Shown: positions 7,183-16,065 of the stretch, piece after piece
How positions within the stretch are numbered: the first letter of the stretch is position 1
Layout of the letters: every line of letters starts with the position of its first letter
Origin: Acidobacteriota bacterium
GTDB lineage: Bacteria > Acidobacteriota > Aminicenantia > UBA2199
Length of the DNA: 34,950 nt
Assembly: GCA_025456175.1 (NCBI GenBank)
Contig: JALOLC010000004.1
Coordinates: 1-34,950 of the forward strand
Reading direction: 5' to 3'
Translations under genes and position numbers: made by a program
The notes under the pieces: generated by a model
The model's database searches: none
What the model was told of the DNA's origin: nothing
Seen by the model: only the letters and a program-made list of their open reading frames with translations

Positions 7183-8091
7183 TCAGCGTCCCAGGGCCCT
7201 GAGAACGGCGCGGGCATTGCGCCGCAGCAGGGCGGCGTAGGAATCGCCCGGCTGCGCGCCGCCCAGCGGGTCGAGGACGACAAGCGTCAATCCCAGGTCG
7301 CGCAGCAGCGGTTCAAGGCTCGCGGCGGGCAGCTGCGGTTCCGAGAAAATGGCCCGGACTCCGCTGTGCCTGGCCGCGGCGTAGAGTTGCTGCAGTTCAC
7401 GCGGGGTCGGCTCCTGGCCCGGGGAGGGCTGGAAGACGGCGGCGATCTCCAGGCCATAGGCGGCGGCGAAATAGCGCCAGCCGTCATGGAGAACGATCAT
7501 GCGCTTGTTCTTGAGCACCGCCAGCGTCTGCTTCAGCTTTCCATGCAGGCCGGCGAGCTCTTCTGCGTAGTTGCGGCAGTTCTCCGCGAAAGCCGGGGCA
7601 TGGGCGGGGTCGATGGTTGACAGGGTGTCGGCGATGGTCCGGGCCATGATCGCGCCGTTGGCGGCGCTCAACCAGTAATGGGGATCGAATTCCTCCTCCC
7701 CCTGCGCGGCGCCATGGCCGTGGCCGTGCCCGTCGTCGTGGAAGGGGCGCCTGGCGATGCGCTTGTGCATGGGCACGATAACCGCCCGCGGCAGGCTCTC
7801 GACGACGCCGTCGATCCAGTCGTCCAGGCCGCCGATCTTGAAAATGAGGCGCGCCGGCTGCAGCTCCCGGACCTGGACCGGGGTCAGGTCGAAGGTGTGG
7901 GGCGAGGCGCCGGCGGGCAGGACCTGGATGACGCGCGCATGGGGCCCGGCGACGCGGCGGGCGATGTCGGCCACGGGAAAGATGGTGGCTCCCACGACCA
8001 GCGTCCCGGCCGCGGCCGGTATGGAAGCAACCGGGGACGGCAGCAGCAGGGCCAGGGCGATGAGCGAGGGAAAAACGCGGCAGGATCTCAT
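7183..8091 (-). CDS. znuA: Metal ABC transporter substrate-binding protein (ZnuA family)
   Basis: This is the periplasmic metal-capture subunit (cluster A-I binding protein), 302 residues. The start at 8091 gives a signal peptide (MRSCRVFPSLIALALLLPSP). Expected ligands are H65 in GASPHTFD, H138 in FDPHYWLS, H202 in VLHDGWRYFA and E251 in FSEPQLP or D275. Between the first two lies a His-rich loop (HDDGHGHGHG, residues 118-127), a feature of zinc-specific ZnuA proteins, so zinc is favoured over manganese. The reading frame stays open far upstream, but that part lies antisense to the MFS gene and lacks sense. A TACAAT box ends 9 nt before the ATG, and there is no Shine-Dalgarno site. No clear Zur operator was recognised. 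Confidence 0.92.
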   Translation of the reverse strand: MRSCRVFPSLIALALLLPSPVASIPAAAGTLVVGATIFPVADIARRVAGPHARVIQVLPAGASPHTFDLTPVQVRELQPARLIFKIGGLDDWIDGVVESLPRAVIVPMHKRIARRPFHDDGHGHGHGAAQGEEEFDPHYWLSAANGAIMARTIADTLSTIDPAHAPAFAENCRNYAEELAGLHGKLKQTLAVLKNKRMIVLHDGWRYFAAAYGLEIAAVFQPSPGQEPTPRELQQLYAAARHSGVRAIFSEPQLPAASLEPLLRDLGLTLVVLDPLGGAQPGDSYAALLRRNARAVLRALGR

Positions 8092-8100
8092 GTCGGGGCC

Positions 8101-8129
8101 ATTGTAGCAGAATCGCTGCGGCGAGTAAA
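8101..8129 (-). promoter_or_regulatory. Promoter of znuACB
   Basis: On the minus strand, TTTACT (8129-8124), a 17-bp spacer and TACAAT (8106-8101) precede the znuA ATG by 9 nt, implying a leader of two or three bases at most. Confidence 0.65.
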
Positions 8130-8152
8130 TTATCCGATCCGCAGCCGCTTGC

Positions 8153-8182
8153 TTGTTGACGCTGCCGCGGTTGATGTATAAT
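8153..8182 (+). promoter_or_regulatory. Promoter of the MFS gene
   Basis: A perfect TATAAT (8177-8182) is preceded by TTGTTG (8153-8158, 18-bp spacer) or, less likely, TTGACG (8156-8161, only 15 bp). It is divergent from the znuA promoter. Confidence 0.65.
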
Positions 8183-8214
8183 CGCCCTCTCACCATTCGG
8201 GGCCAGGAGGCCTT

Positions 8215-9444
8215 GTGAACGAAAGGGACACAGGCAAGAAACTGCCGCGCAACGTCAAGGTCGTCGGCCTCACCAGCTTCCTGACCGACGTGTCCAGCGA
8301 GATGGTGATCAACACCCTGCCGCTCTTCCTGAAGAATGTCCTGGGCGTGAAAACCAGTCTCATCGGCCTGATCGAGGGGGTGGCCGAATCCAGCGGCAGC
8401 ATGCTGAGGCTTTTCTCGGGATGGTTCTCCGATCGCCTGGGCAAGCGCAAGGCCCTGGCGGTGCTCGGCTACGGCATCTCGGCGCTGTTCAAGCCGCTGT
8501 TCTATTTCGCCAATTCCTGGGGCATGGTGGCCGCCGCCCGCTGGGGCGACCGCGTGGGCAAGGGGGTGCGCACCGCTCCCCGCGACGCCCTGGTGGCCGA
8601 TTCCACGCCGGAAGCGCAAAGGGGCTATGCCTTCGGCTTCCACCGAGCCGCCGACACGGCGGGCGCCTTGCTGGGCCTGCTCATCGCCCTGGCCATTGTC
8701 TGGCTCCTTCAGAAGGGGAGGGGCGAGCTGCTGGCCGGCACGTTCCGCATGATCGTTCTGGCCAGCCTGCTCCCGGCTTTCCTGGCGGTCATGGTCCTGG
8801 CCTTCGGCGTGAAGGAGGCCGCGCCCGCCGGCACCCTGGGACGCCCCAGGTTCGGCTTCAAGTCCCTGGGAAGGGATTTCCGCTGGTTCATCGTCATCGT
8901 CGGCGTGTTCGAGCTGGGAAACTCCTCGGATGCCTTCATCATCCTGCGCGCCCAGGAGCGCGGCCTGCCGGTCACCGGCATCCTGGCCATGCTGATCGCC
9001 TTCAACCTCGTCTACACCGTGCTCTCCTATCTGGCCGGGAAGCGCTCGGACCGGATCGGGCGGCGCCGGGTGGTCATGGCCGGCTGGGCGCTTTACGCCT
9101 TGACCTATCTGGGACTGGGCTTGGCGCGCACGTCCGGGCACATCGTGGCCCTGTTCGTCCTGTACGGCGCTTACTACGGCCTGACCTACGGGACGGCCAA
9201 GGCGCTGGTGGCCGACCTGGTGCCGGCCGCGTCGCGGGGCATGGCCTACGGCACCTACAGCGCCGTGCTCGGGCTCACCGACCTGCCCGCCTCGTTCATC
9301 GCCGGCATCCTGTGGAGCGGGGCGGGCGGCTGGGCCGGCTTCGGCCCCAGCGCTCCCTTCTACTTCGGTGCAGCCATGGCCCTGCTGGCGCTGCTGCTTT
9401 TCGCCGTCTGGCGCCCCGCCGCGGCCGTGACTTCCCGGGGCTGA
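8215..9444 (+). CDS. Major facilitator superfamily transporter
   Basis: The 409-residue protein has about 12 hydrophobic segments. The start is GTG at 8215, with AGGAGG (8205-8210) 4 nt upstream. The N-terminal FLTDVSSEMVINTLPLFLKNVLG and the MFS motif-A-like loop GWFSDRLGKRKAL (after TM2) are clear. The loop is repeated as AGKRSDRIGRRRVVM in the second half. DRVGKGVRTAPRDALVADS is typical of a subgroup of uncharacterised MFS permeases in which this loop is strongly conserved. Substrate is unknown. It is transcribed divergently from znuACB and followed after 90 bp by the PH-like gene. No regulator lies nearby. Confidence 0.85.
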   Translation: MNERDTGKKLPRNVKVVGLTSFLTDVSSEMVINTLPLFLKNVLGVKTSLIGLIEGVAESSGSMLRLFSGWFSDRLGKRKALAVLGYGISALFKPLFYFANSWGMVAAARWGDRVGKGVRTAPRDALVADSTPEAQRGYAFGFHRAADTAGALLGLLIALAIVWLLQKGRGELLAGTFRMIVLASLLPAFLAVMVLAFGVKEAAPAGTLGRPRFGFKSLGRDFRWFIVIVGVFELGNSSDAFIILRAQERGLPVTGILAMLIAFNLVYTVLSYLAGKRSDRIGRRRVVMAGWALYALTYLGLGLARTSGHIVALFVLYGAYYGLTYGTAKALVADLVPAASRGMAYGTYSAVLGLTDLPASFIAGILWSGAGGWAGFGPSAPFYFGAAMALLALLLFAVWRPAAAVTSRG

Positions 9445-9534
9445 AGGATTGCCCGCCGCGTTTCTTTTTCTCCCCGAGTATGCTATCGTGAAGGCGCGAG
9501 ACCGCAAGCGCACGTGACGCAAGGAGGCTGTTGC

Positions 9535-10059
9535 ATGGAGGAAAAGAAGGTCTGGTCGGGATGTTCTTCGCAACTCATCAACCTAGGCGTTTATGTCATC
9601 TGTATCCTGCTGTTCGCCGCCGCCCTGGCGGCGCTGCTGCTGCTGTGGTCCAAGCTGGAGCCACTGGGGACCGCGGCGCTGGCGGCGGGCATCATCGTCG
9701 CTCTCGTTCCGCTGGCCTATGCCCTCTATCGCTGGATCGAAGTCCGCTGCTTTCGCTACGAGGTCTCCAGCGAGAGGATCCGGATCACCTCCGGCATTTT
9801 GTCCAAAAAGAGCAACGCCCTCGAACTGTACCGGGTGAAGGACTACACGCTGGATGCGCCGTTCTTCTACCGCCTGTTCGGCCTCGGCCATATCCGCCTG
9901 CAGACATCCGACCGCTCCAATCCCGAGCTGCTGCTGCGGGCCGTGCCCCGCGCCCGCAAGCTGATGGACGACATCCGCATCCACGTGGAAGCGCGCCGCG
10001 ACCTGAAGCGGGTGCGCGAGGTCGACTTCGACGAGGCGAACGGAATTGATGAGAGCTGA
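9535..10059 (+). CDS. Membrane protein with bacterial PH-like (bPH2/YdbT-type) domain
   Basis: The 174-residue product starts at 9535, where AAGGAGG (9521-9527) lies 7 nt upstream; an in-frame GTG at 9514 is less likely. Two hydrophobic helices (about residues 15-40 and 45-68) are followed by a beta-rich domain. That domain (RYEVSSERIRITSGILSKKS, ELYRVKDYTLDAPFFYRLFG, IRLQTSDRSNPELLL) has the layout of the bPH2 family found in YdbS/YdbT-like proteins. The role of that family is poorly known, and membrane association is inferred from the helices. Its end overlaps the next gene by 11 nt, so the two are probably co-translated. Confidence 0.75.
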   Translation: MEEKKVWSGCSSQLINLGVYVICILLFAAALAALLLLWSKLEPLGTAALAAGIIVALVPLAYALYRWIEVRCFRYEVSSERIRITSGILSKKSNALELYRVKDYTLDAPFFYRLFGLGHIRLQTSDRSNPELLLRAVPRARKLMDDIRIHVEARRDLKRVREVDFDEANGIDES

Positions 10060-13000
10060 CCGGCGGCGGGTCCTGTCCCTGGCGCCCGCCGAGTTGGGAC
10101 AGGAGGGGCGGCCCGTTGGGCTGAAGCTGAGGCTTGCCGCGCTGGAAGGCGACGCGCGCCCGCGGGCGTCCGGAAACGGGCGGCGGGAATTCCACATAAG
10201 CCGCGAATGCCGCAGCCGCTACCAGTTCAACCATGCCCTTTTCGCCATCACCGGGAACGTCGTGCTGGCCGACTACACGGCCGTGCGCATCTTCGCCCAG
10301 AAGCTGAACGAACGACGCGGCCAGGAAACCCAGCAGCCCATGGTCCGGGCGGGGTCGCTGAACGCCATGGGGCTGATCGACGAGATCCTCCACTACGTGG
10401 TGGGACTCTACGCCGCCCAGGTCCGTCCCAGCGTCCTCATGGAGCTGGTCGCCGATCTTGAGAAGACAGCCGGCGCCGTGGACGTCCGCCGGGCGTTGGC
10501 GCGCTTCTGCCGGGATTTCCCACCCGAGGCCGTCTACCGCGGCCAGCTCCCGGTCGAGGAGTTCCTGCTGGGCACGACCCAGGGCGTGTCCAACCGCGAG
10601 GCGGCGCTGGAAGAGATGCTGCTGCTCTGGCTGGCCAACGCCAACCCGGCCTTCGCGCCGTTCCGCGAGCTGTTCGATGATTCGGGCCTGGCCGCCGAAA
10701 CGGCCTATGCGCGGCTGCCCGACACGGCCCATACCCTGTTCTCGCGTCTGCCGCCGTTCGGCCCCGACGGCCAGAACCTGGTTGACATGCTGCGCAGCCC
10801 GGCCCTGGCCTTTCCCGACTCGCTGGCGGGTCAGCTGCAGTTCATCCGGGAGAAATGGGGGCTCCTTTTGGGCAAGTTCCTGGAGCGCATTCTCACCGGC
10901 ACGGACCTGATCCGCGAGGACGAGAAAAAGTATCTCCCGGGACCCGGCCCGGCAACGGTCTTCGAGGCCGGTTTGAGCGTGGGCGCGGGGCCCGGCGCCA
11001 TGGAGGAGGGGGAGCGCTTCTCGCCCGACCGCGACTGGATGCCCCGTCTGGTGTTGATGGCCAAGACGGTCTACGTTTGGCTCGACCAGCTCAGCCGGAA
11101 GTACGGCCGGACCATCGCCACCCTGGATGCCGTCCCCGACGAGGAGCTGGACACGCTGGCGCGCTGGGGCTTCAGCGGCCTGTGGCTGATCGGGGTATGG
11201 GAGCGCAGCCCGGCTTCGCGGCGCATCAAGCAGGCGTGTGGCAATCCCGAGGCCATGGCCTCGGCCTATTCCCTGTACCGCTATGAGATTGCCGGCGATC
11301 TGGGCGGCGAAGCGGCGCTGGAGAACCTGAAAAGCCGCGCCTGGGCCCGGGGCATCCGCCTGGCTTCGGACATGGTCCCCAACCACATGGGCATCGATTC
11401 TCCCTGGGTGGCGGAGCACCCGGAATGGTTCGTCGGCCTCGACCAGAGTCCCTTCCCCGCCTATCGCTTCACGGGCGAGGACCTGTCGTCGGACCCGCGG
11501 GTGGCCATCTACCTGGAGGACCATTACTACGACCGCAGCGACGCCGCCGTGGTTTTCAAGTGGGTCGACCGCCGCAGCGGCAAGGAGCGCTACATCTACC
11601 ACGGCAACGACGGCACGCGCATGCCCTGGAACGACACCGCCCAGCTGAACTACCTGCGGCCCGATGTCCGCGAGGCCGTCATGCAGACCATCCTGGACGT
11701 GTCGCGCAAGTTCCCCATCATCCGCTTCGACGCGGCCATGACCCTGGCCCGCAAGCACTACCAGCGCCTATGGTTCCCTCTCCCCGGCAGTGGGGGTGAC
11801 ATCCCTTCGCGCGCCGGCCAGGGCCTGCCCCAGGAGCATTTCAACCGCATGATGCCCTGGGAATTCTGGCGCGAGGTCGTCGACCGCATGGCCGGCAAGA
11901 GCCCCGACACGCTGCTGCTGGCCGAGGCCTTCTGGCTGATGGAGTCCTACTTCGTGCGCACCCTGGGCATGCACCGCGTCTACAACAGCGCCTTCATGAA
12001 TTTCCTGAAGATGGAGGAGAACGCCAAGTTCCGCCAGTCGCTGAAGAATGCGCTGGAATTCAACCCCGAGATCCTCAAGCGTTTCGTCAACTTCATGAAC
12101 AATCCCGACGAGGAGACGGCCTTGGCGCAGTTCGGTGGCGGCGACAAGTACTTCGGCGCCTGCACGCTGATGGCCACGCTGCCCGGCCTGCCGATGTTCG
12201 GCCATGGGCAGGTCGAGGGCTTCAGCGAGAAATACGGCATGGAGTACCGCCGCGCCTACCTGGACGAACGCCCGGACGAGGAGTTGGTCCGGCGCCACGA
12301 GCGCCAGGTGTTCCCCCTGCTGCGCCACAGGGCGCTGTTCGCCGGCGTGGACGATTTCCGGCTGTATGACTTTTTCACCTCCGGCGGGAGCGTTGACGAG
12401 AACGTGATCGCCTTCTCCAATTGCCTCGACGACGAGCGCTGCCTGGTGGTGGTGCACAACCGCTTCGCGGCCACTGCCGGCTGGATCCGCGTCTCCGCTG
12501 CCTTCGCCGCCGAGAACCCCTTCGGTGGCGCGCGCACGCAACGCCGGGAGGACCTCGTCCGGGGGCTGGGGCTGCGCGACGAGCCCGGCTGGTTCGTTGC
12601 TTTCCGCGACCGGATCTCGGGGCTCGTGTACATCCGTTCCTGCCGCGACCTCTCCACCTCGGGGCTGCATCTCGAGCTGGGCGCCTACCAAGCCCATGTG
12701 TTTCTCGATTTCCGCGAAATGGCCGACGACGCCAGCGGCCGCCTCGCCGCCCTGGCGGGCTACCTGCAGGGAAGGGGGGTGGCCAGCCTGGAAGAAGCCG
12801 GCAGGGAAATGGCCCTGCGGCCGCTCCACGAGGCCTTGCGCGAGCTGTGTCTGGGCGGGTTCGCCGCGAGGCTGGCCGCGATGCTTGATGGCTCGCTCGG
12901 CGGCAGGGAGGAGAACGCCCTGTGGCTTGAGCTGGAAGAGAAGGCCGGGCGGCTGGTCCGGCAGGCCGCCGATCTCTCCGGCGTCCCCCTGGACGGCATG

Positions 13001-13753
13001 GCCGCGACCGAGGCGATCGTCGCCGACCTGCTGGAGCGGCGGGCCCTGGCTCTGTCCAGGCAAAGGGATCCAGGCTCCGGGACAGGGGAGAGCGGCAGCG
13101 CCGCAACTCGCCTGCGCTGGCATTTCCAGGAAGACCCGGAAACCGGGCGCCAATTCGTCCTATGGGCCTGCCTGCGCCGCCTGGTCGCGGCCGTTGAGAC
13201 GAGGAAAGTCAGCGACCTGCCGCTCTGGGATGGCTGGCAGCTGGACGCGGCAACGGCCGCTATTCTACGCGGGTGGGGGTGCCAGGAGAGCGGCATCGGC
13301 TCGGAGCTCCAGCTGCTGCGGGCATCCTGTGAGGCAGCGGCGAACGTCGCGCTCTGCGCCCGCGAAATCACCGGCGCCGGCGGTCCCGCCGCCGCCGAGG
13401 CTGTTTGCCTGCCGGGCCAGCGGCCGGCTGACGACCCCAGGGCGGTTGCCGAGGCGGTCACGCGGCTGGTCAACGATTTGCTTGAGAAAAGCCCGGTGCA
13501 GGCCTCCGTGCAGGTAAACCGCTTCCAGGGCGATCTTTTCGTCAACAAGGAACTCTTTGGCCGTTTCTGCGAGCGGTTGACCGTCATGCTCCTCTGGGAA
13601 CTCCAGCTGATCGCCAGAAAGACCGGCCGAGAGGACAGGGAGCGCACCCGAGAAGCCATGGAGCTGATGTGTTTCCTGCCTGCCCTGGCCGGACAGGTGA
13701 AATACAAGTTGACGGCATTCCGGGAAAAGCTCTCCCTGTTGGCGAAAGGATAG
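10049..13753 (+). CDS. Large alpha-amylase-like (GH13 family) protein
   Basis: The 1234-residue protein carries a GH13 TIM barrel in its middle. Visible catalytic regions are region I DMVPNHMG (D441, N445, H446), region II IIRFDAAM (nucleophile candidate D561), region III LLLAEAFW (acid/base candidate E626) and region IV FMNNPDEETA (third acid candidate D687). Region IV has NNPD where most members have NHD. Residues 1 to ~350 are a helical region without a recognised domain. About 480 mostly helical residues follow the barrel. The family is known for alpha-glucan hydrolysis or transfer. No signal peptide is seen, so the protein is probably cytoplasmic. The ATG at 10049 overlaps the PH-like gene; a TTG one codon earlier is possible. 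Substrate is not predictable. Confidence 0.82.
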   Translation: MRADRRRVLSLAPAELGQEGRPVGLKLRLAALEGDARPRASGNGRREFHISRECRSRYQFNHALFAITGNVVLADYTAVRIFAQKLNERRGQETQQPMVRAGSLNAMGLIDEILHYVVGLYAAQVRPSVLMELVADLEKTAGAVDVRRALARFCRDFPPEAVYRGQLPVEEFLLGTTQGVSNREAALEEMLLLWLANANPAFAPFRELFDDSGLAAETAYARLPDTAHTLFSRLPPFGPDGQNLVDMLRSPALAFPDSLAGQLQFIREKWGLLLGKFLERILTGTDLIREDEKKYLPGPGPATVFEAGLSVGAGPGAMEEGERFSPDRDWMPRLVLMAKTVYVWLDQLSRKYGRTIATLDAVPDEELDTLARWGFSGLWLIGVWERSPASRRIKQACGNPEAMASAYSLYRYEIAGDLGGEAALENLKSRAWARGIRLASDMVPNHMGIDSPWVAEHPEWFVGLDQSPFPAYRFTGEDLSSDPRVAIYLEDHYYDRSDAAVVFKWVDRRSGKERYIYHGNDGTRMPWNDTAQLNYLRPDVREAVMQTILDVSRKFPIIRFDAAMTLARKHYQRLWFPLPGSGGDIPSRAGQGLPQEHFNRMMPWEFWREVVDRMAGKSPDTLLLAEAFWLMESYFVRTLGMHRVYNSAFMNFLKMEENAKFRQSLKNALEFNPEILKRFVNFMNNPDEETALAQFGGGDKYFGACTLMATLPGLPMFGHGQVEGFSEKYGMEYRRAYLDERPDEELVRRHERQVFPLLRHRALFAGVDDFRLYDFFTSGGSVDENVIAFSNCLDDERCLVVVHNRFAATAGWIRVSAAFAAENPFGGARTQRREDLVRGLGLRDEPGWFVAFRDRISGLVYIRSCRDLSTSGLHLELGAYQAHVFLDFREMADDASGRLAALAGYLQGRGVASLEEAGREMALRPLHEALRELCLGGFAARLAAMLDGSLGGREENALWLELEEKAGRLVRQAADLSGVPLDGMAATEAIVADLLERRALALSRQRDPGSGTGESGSAATRLRWHFQEDPETGRQFVLWACLRRLVAAVETRKVSDLPLWDGWQLDAATAAILRGWGCQESGIGSELQLLRASCEAAANVALCAREITGAGGPAAAEAVCLPGQRPADDPRAVAEAVTRLVNDLLEKSPVQASVQVNRFQGDLFVNKELFGRFCERLTVMLLWELQLIARKTGREDRERTREAMELMCFLPALAGQVKYKLTAFREKLSLLAKG

Positions 13754-13801
13754 CGGAATTTCCCAGCGTCCGGCGCGCCACACGAAAGTTCCATTGCGCT
13801 C

Positions 13802-13830
13802 TTGCTTTCCGGGCGGTATCATTATACAAT
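13802..13830 (+). promoter_or_regulatory. Promoter of tRNA-Ser / SRP RNA
   Basis: TTGCTT (13802-13807), a 17-bp spacer and TACAAT (13825-13830) end 12 nt before the tRNA 5' end. No separate promoter is obvious before the SRP RNA, so one transcript may serve both. Confidence 0.6.
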
Positions 13831-13842
13831 GTCCCTGCGCCT

Positions 13843-13929
<87 letters not shown>

Positions 13930-13977
13930 TTGGAGCCTGTTGCGCGGGGCCTGAAAGCCCCGATCCATTGGGGAAAC

Positions 13978-14079
13978 AAGGCCCAGGAACCCGGCGGTGC
14001 GGGCCCGCGAACCTTGCCAGGACCGGAAGGTAGCAGCAATAAGCGGGACCCCGCAGGTGACCGGGAGCTCCTGGGCCTT
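13978..14079 (+). ncRNA. ffs: Bacterial small SRP RNA (4.5S type)
   Basis: This is the RNA scaffold of the signal recognition particle. The conserved helix 8 core is seen as CCAGGACCGGAAGGTAGCAG (about 14017-14036), with the GGAA tetraloop and the asymmetric and symmetric loops bound by Ffh. The ends close perfectly: GGCCCAGGA (13980-13988) pairs with TCCTGGGCC (14069-14077), extendable by two A-T pairs. The ~100-nt length and lack of an Alu domain match the short form found in most Gram-negative bacteria. It lies between tRNA-Ser and dnaX, as in several bacterial phyla. Confidence 0.94.
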
Positions 14080-14095
14080 TAAAACGAGATAAACC

Positions 14096-15727
14096 ATGTA
14101 CCTTGCCTTAGCCAGGAAATACCGGCCGCAGAAGTTCGCCGACCTGATCGGCCAGGCCAGCATCTGCAAGACCCTGCAGAACGCCATCGCCATGAACAAG
14201 GTCTACCCGGCCATGATCTTTTCCGGCATGAAAGGGGTGGGCAAGACCTCCTCGGCGCGAATTCTGGCCAAGGCGCTCAACTGCGAGAAAGGGCCGGCCA
14301 GCGAGCCTTGCAACGTCTGCCCGACCTGCCTGGAGATCACCGAGGACAAGTCGGCCGATTACATGGAGATCGACGGCGCCTCCAACAACGGCGTCAACGA
14401 GGTGCGCAGCCTGCGTGAGACGGTCAAGTACAAGCCGCTGAAGAACCGCTTGCGCATCGTGGTCATCGACGAAGTGCACATGCTGTCCAACGCCGCCTGG
14501 AACGCCCTGCTCAAGACCATCGAGGAGCCGCCCGAGCACACCATCTTCATCATGGCCACCACCGACTTCCACAAGATCCCGGCTACCATTGTCTCGCGCT
14601 GCCAGCACTTCGAGTTCAAGCGCATCCCCTACGAGGTGATCAAGCAGGTGCTGAAGGATATCTGCCGCAAGGAGGCGATCCAGGTCTCCGACTATGCCCT
14701 CTACCTGATTTCGCGCTCCGCCGAGGGCAGCCTGCGCGATGCCAAGAAGATCCTCGACCAGGCCATCGCCATCGCCAGCGGCGACGTCAAGGACGATGAC
14801 GTGGTGGCCATCCTGGGCATCATCGCCGAGGAGACGTTCATCGCCCTCACCCGCCATGTCTTGAGCCAGGACCGCAAGGGGATCATCGAGCAGGTCAACG
14901 GGCTGATCGAGAGCGGCACCGACCTGCGCTTCTTTTACACCGAGTACCTGCGCTTCCTCCGCGACGTGATCGTCATCAAGTCCATCCCCGATTCGGAACG
15001 CCTGCACAACCTGAACCCGGAGAACGTCGCGCTGATCCGCGACATCGTCAAGGACGTCAGCGAGGTGGAGCTGCTGCGATTTTTCAACGCCGTGAAGGAG
15101 CTCGAGCAGACCATGCGCAACACCGAGCACCCGTCCATCATCCTGGAATACATGTTCCTGAAGCTGAGCTATTTCTCGGCCCTGGTCAGCATCGAGGAAT
15201 TCCTGAAGAGGATCAAGGACGCGCCGGCCGCGGCAACCGGCGCGCCGGCCGCGGCAACCGGCGTGCCGACGGTGGCAACCGGCGCGCCGGCAGCGGCAAC
15301 CGCCGCGCCGCCGCCCCCGGTTGCGCCCCCCCCCGCCAAGGGAGCCGAAGGCGAGTGGATCGCCGAGTTCAAGAGCCGCGTTGAGAGGGAGAAGCCGCGC
15401 ATGGCTTCGGTCCTGGCCGCCTCCAACCTGGCGCTGCGCGGCGGCATGCTGGTCGTCGAGGTGGCCTCCCATTTCGAGAACGCCTGGAAGATGATGAAGG
15501 AGAACAAGCCCTACCTGTGCGAGCTGGCCCAGTCCCTGGCCGGCCGCGAGGTCGGGCTGGAGATCGTCCTGCAGGACGCCGCGGGCGTCGACGCCGCCGC
15601 GGGCCGCGTCGACGGGGAGCGCATCGTGCGCGAACTGAAGAACGACAAGAAGATCAAGAGCCTCAAGGACAAAATAAAGGGGAGCGTGATCGCCGTGGAG
15701 AGCGTGAAGGGAGGAAAGGATGCCTAA
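14096..15727 (+). CDS. dnaX: DNA polymerase III subunit gamma/tau
   Basis: This is the clamp-loader ATPase of the replicase, 543 residues. It opens with YLALARKYRPQKFADLIGQ and has Walker A GMKGVGKTS (44-52). A zinc-binding set follows (C63, C72, C75, C78). Walker B is VVIDEVHM (122-129), then the LLKTIEEPPEH segment, and the SRC sensor/arginine motif is at 167-169. After domain III (to ~365) comes a linker of four APAAATG-type repeats (376-403) and proline-rich sequence, then a ~130-residue tau-type C-terminal domain. No A-rich slippery heptamer was seen, so a frameshifted gamma form is not supported. The ATG has no evident Shine-Dalgarno site. The stop overlaps ybaB by 8 nt. Confidence 0.95.
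   Translation: MYLALARKYRPQKFADLIGQASICKTLQNAIAMNKVYPAMIFSGMKGVGKTSSARILAKALNCEKGPASEPCNVCPTCLEITEDKSADYMEIDGASNNGVNEVRSLRETVKYKPLKNRLRIVVIDEVHMLSNAAWNALLKTIEEPPEHTIFIMATTDFHKIPATIVSRCQHFEFKRIPYEVIKQVLKDICRKEAIQVSDYALYLISRSAEGSLRDAKKILDQAIAIASGDVKDDDVVAILGIIAEETFIALTRHVLSQDRKGIIEQVNGLIESGTDLRFFYTEYLRFLRDVIVIKSIPDSERLHNLNPENVALIRDIVKDVSEVELLRFFNAVKELEQTMRNTEHPSIILEYMFLKLSYFSALVSIEEFLKRIKDAPAAATGAPAAATGVPTVATGAPAAATAAPPPPVAPPPAKGAEGEWIAEFKSRVEREKPRMASVLAASNLALRGGMLVVEVASHFENAWKMMKENKPYLCELAQSLAGREVGLEIVLQDAAGVDAAAGRVDGERIVRELKNDKKIKSLKDKIKGSVIAVESVKGGKDA
15221..15304 (+). repeat. Four 21-bp coding repeats within dnaX
   Basis: Four consecutive 21-bp units begin at 15221, 15242, 15263 and 15284. 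The first two are identical (GCGCCGGCCGCGGCAACCGG plus C); the third and fourth have diverged. They encode APAAATG, APAAATG, VPTVATG and APAAATA in the flexible linker between the clamp-loader and tau-type domains. Copy number is likely variable between strains. Confidence 0.9.
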
Positions 15728-16049
15728 GATTCCCAATCTGAACCAGATGATGGGCATGGCCCAGAACATGGCCAAGCGCATGGAGGAGGAGATGGACGCG
15801 CTGCGGGTCGAGGGCAACGCCGGCGGCGGCATGGTCACGGTGAGCATGGACGGCCACAAGCGCCTGAAGGGGCTGCGCATCGCCCCCGAGGCGGTAGACG
15901 CCACGGATGTCGAAATGCTGCAGGACCTGGTTCTGGCTGCCGTCAATGATGCCCACGCCCAGGTCGAGGAAAAGCTGAAAAACAGCCTGGGGGGGATCGG
16001 CGGCGGCATCCCGGGCCTGCCCGGCGGCTTTCCCTTCGGGGCCTTGTAA
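15720..16049 (+). CDS. ybaB: Nucleoid-associated protein, YbaB/EbfC family
   Basis: This is a small DNA-binding protein of 109 residues. The family forms dimers that bind and bridge DNA and is nearly always encoded between dnaX and recR, as here. Sequence features are the N-terminal helix NQMMGMAQNMAKRMEEEMDAL, the central sheet GGGMVTVSMDGHKRLKGLRIAPE, a second helix LQDLVLAAVNDAHAQVEEKL and a Gly/Pro-rich tail. The start ATG overlaps the dnaX stop (8 nt) and has GGGAGG just upstream. Confidence 0.94.
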   Translation: MPKIPNLNQMMGMAQNMAKRMEEEMDALRVEGNAGGGMVTVSMDGHKRLKGLRIAPEAVDATDVEMLQDLVLAAVNDAHAQVEEKLKNSLGGIGGGIPGLPGGFPFGAL

Positions 16050-16065
16050 GCGCCCCGGCGCCACC

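Noticed and set aside
8092-8214. Zur-type operator between znuA and the MFS gene
   Set aside because: No convincing palindrome of the known Zur-box kinds could be seen by eye.
8092-9573. Long minus-strand reading frame that extends znuA upstream to 9573
   Set aside because: It is antisense to the MFS gene, low in sense content, and the signal peptide plus promoter fix the znuA start at 8091.
9785-13794. Several large minus-strand frames opposite the GH13-type gene
   Set aside because: High GC content leaves the antisense frames open; their translations are low-complexity and match no family, while the plus strand has clear catalytic motifs.
14096-15727. Programmed frameshift in dnaX producing a gamma form
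   Set aside because: No A-rich slippery heptamer with a downstream hairpin was seen.
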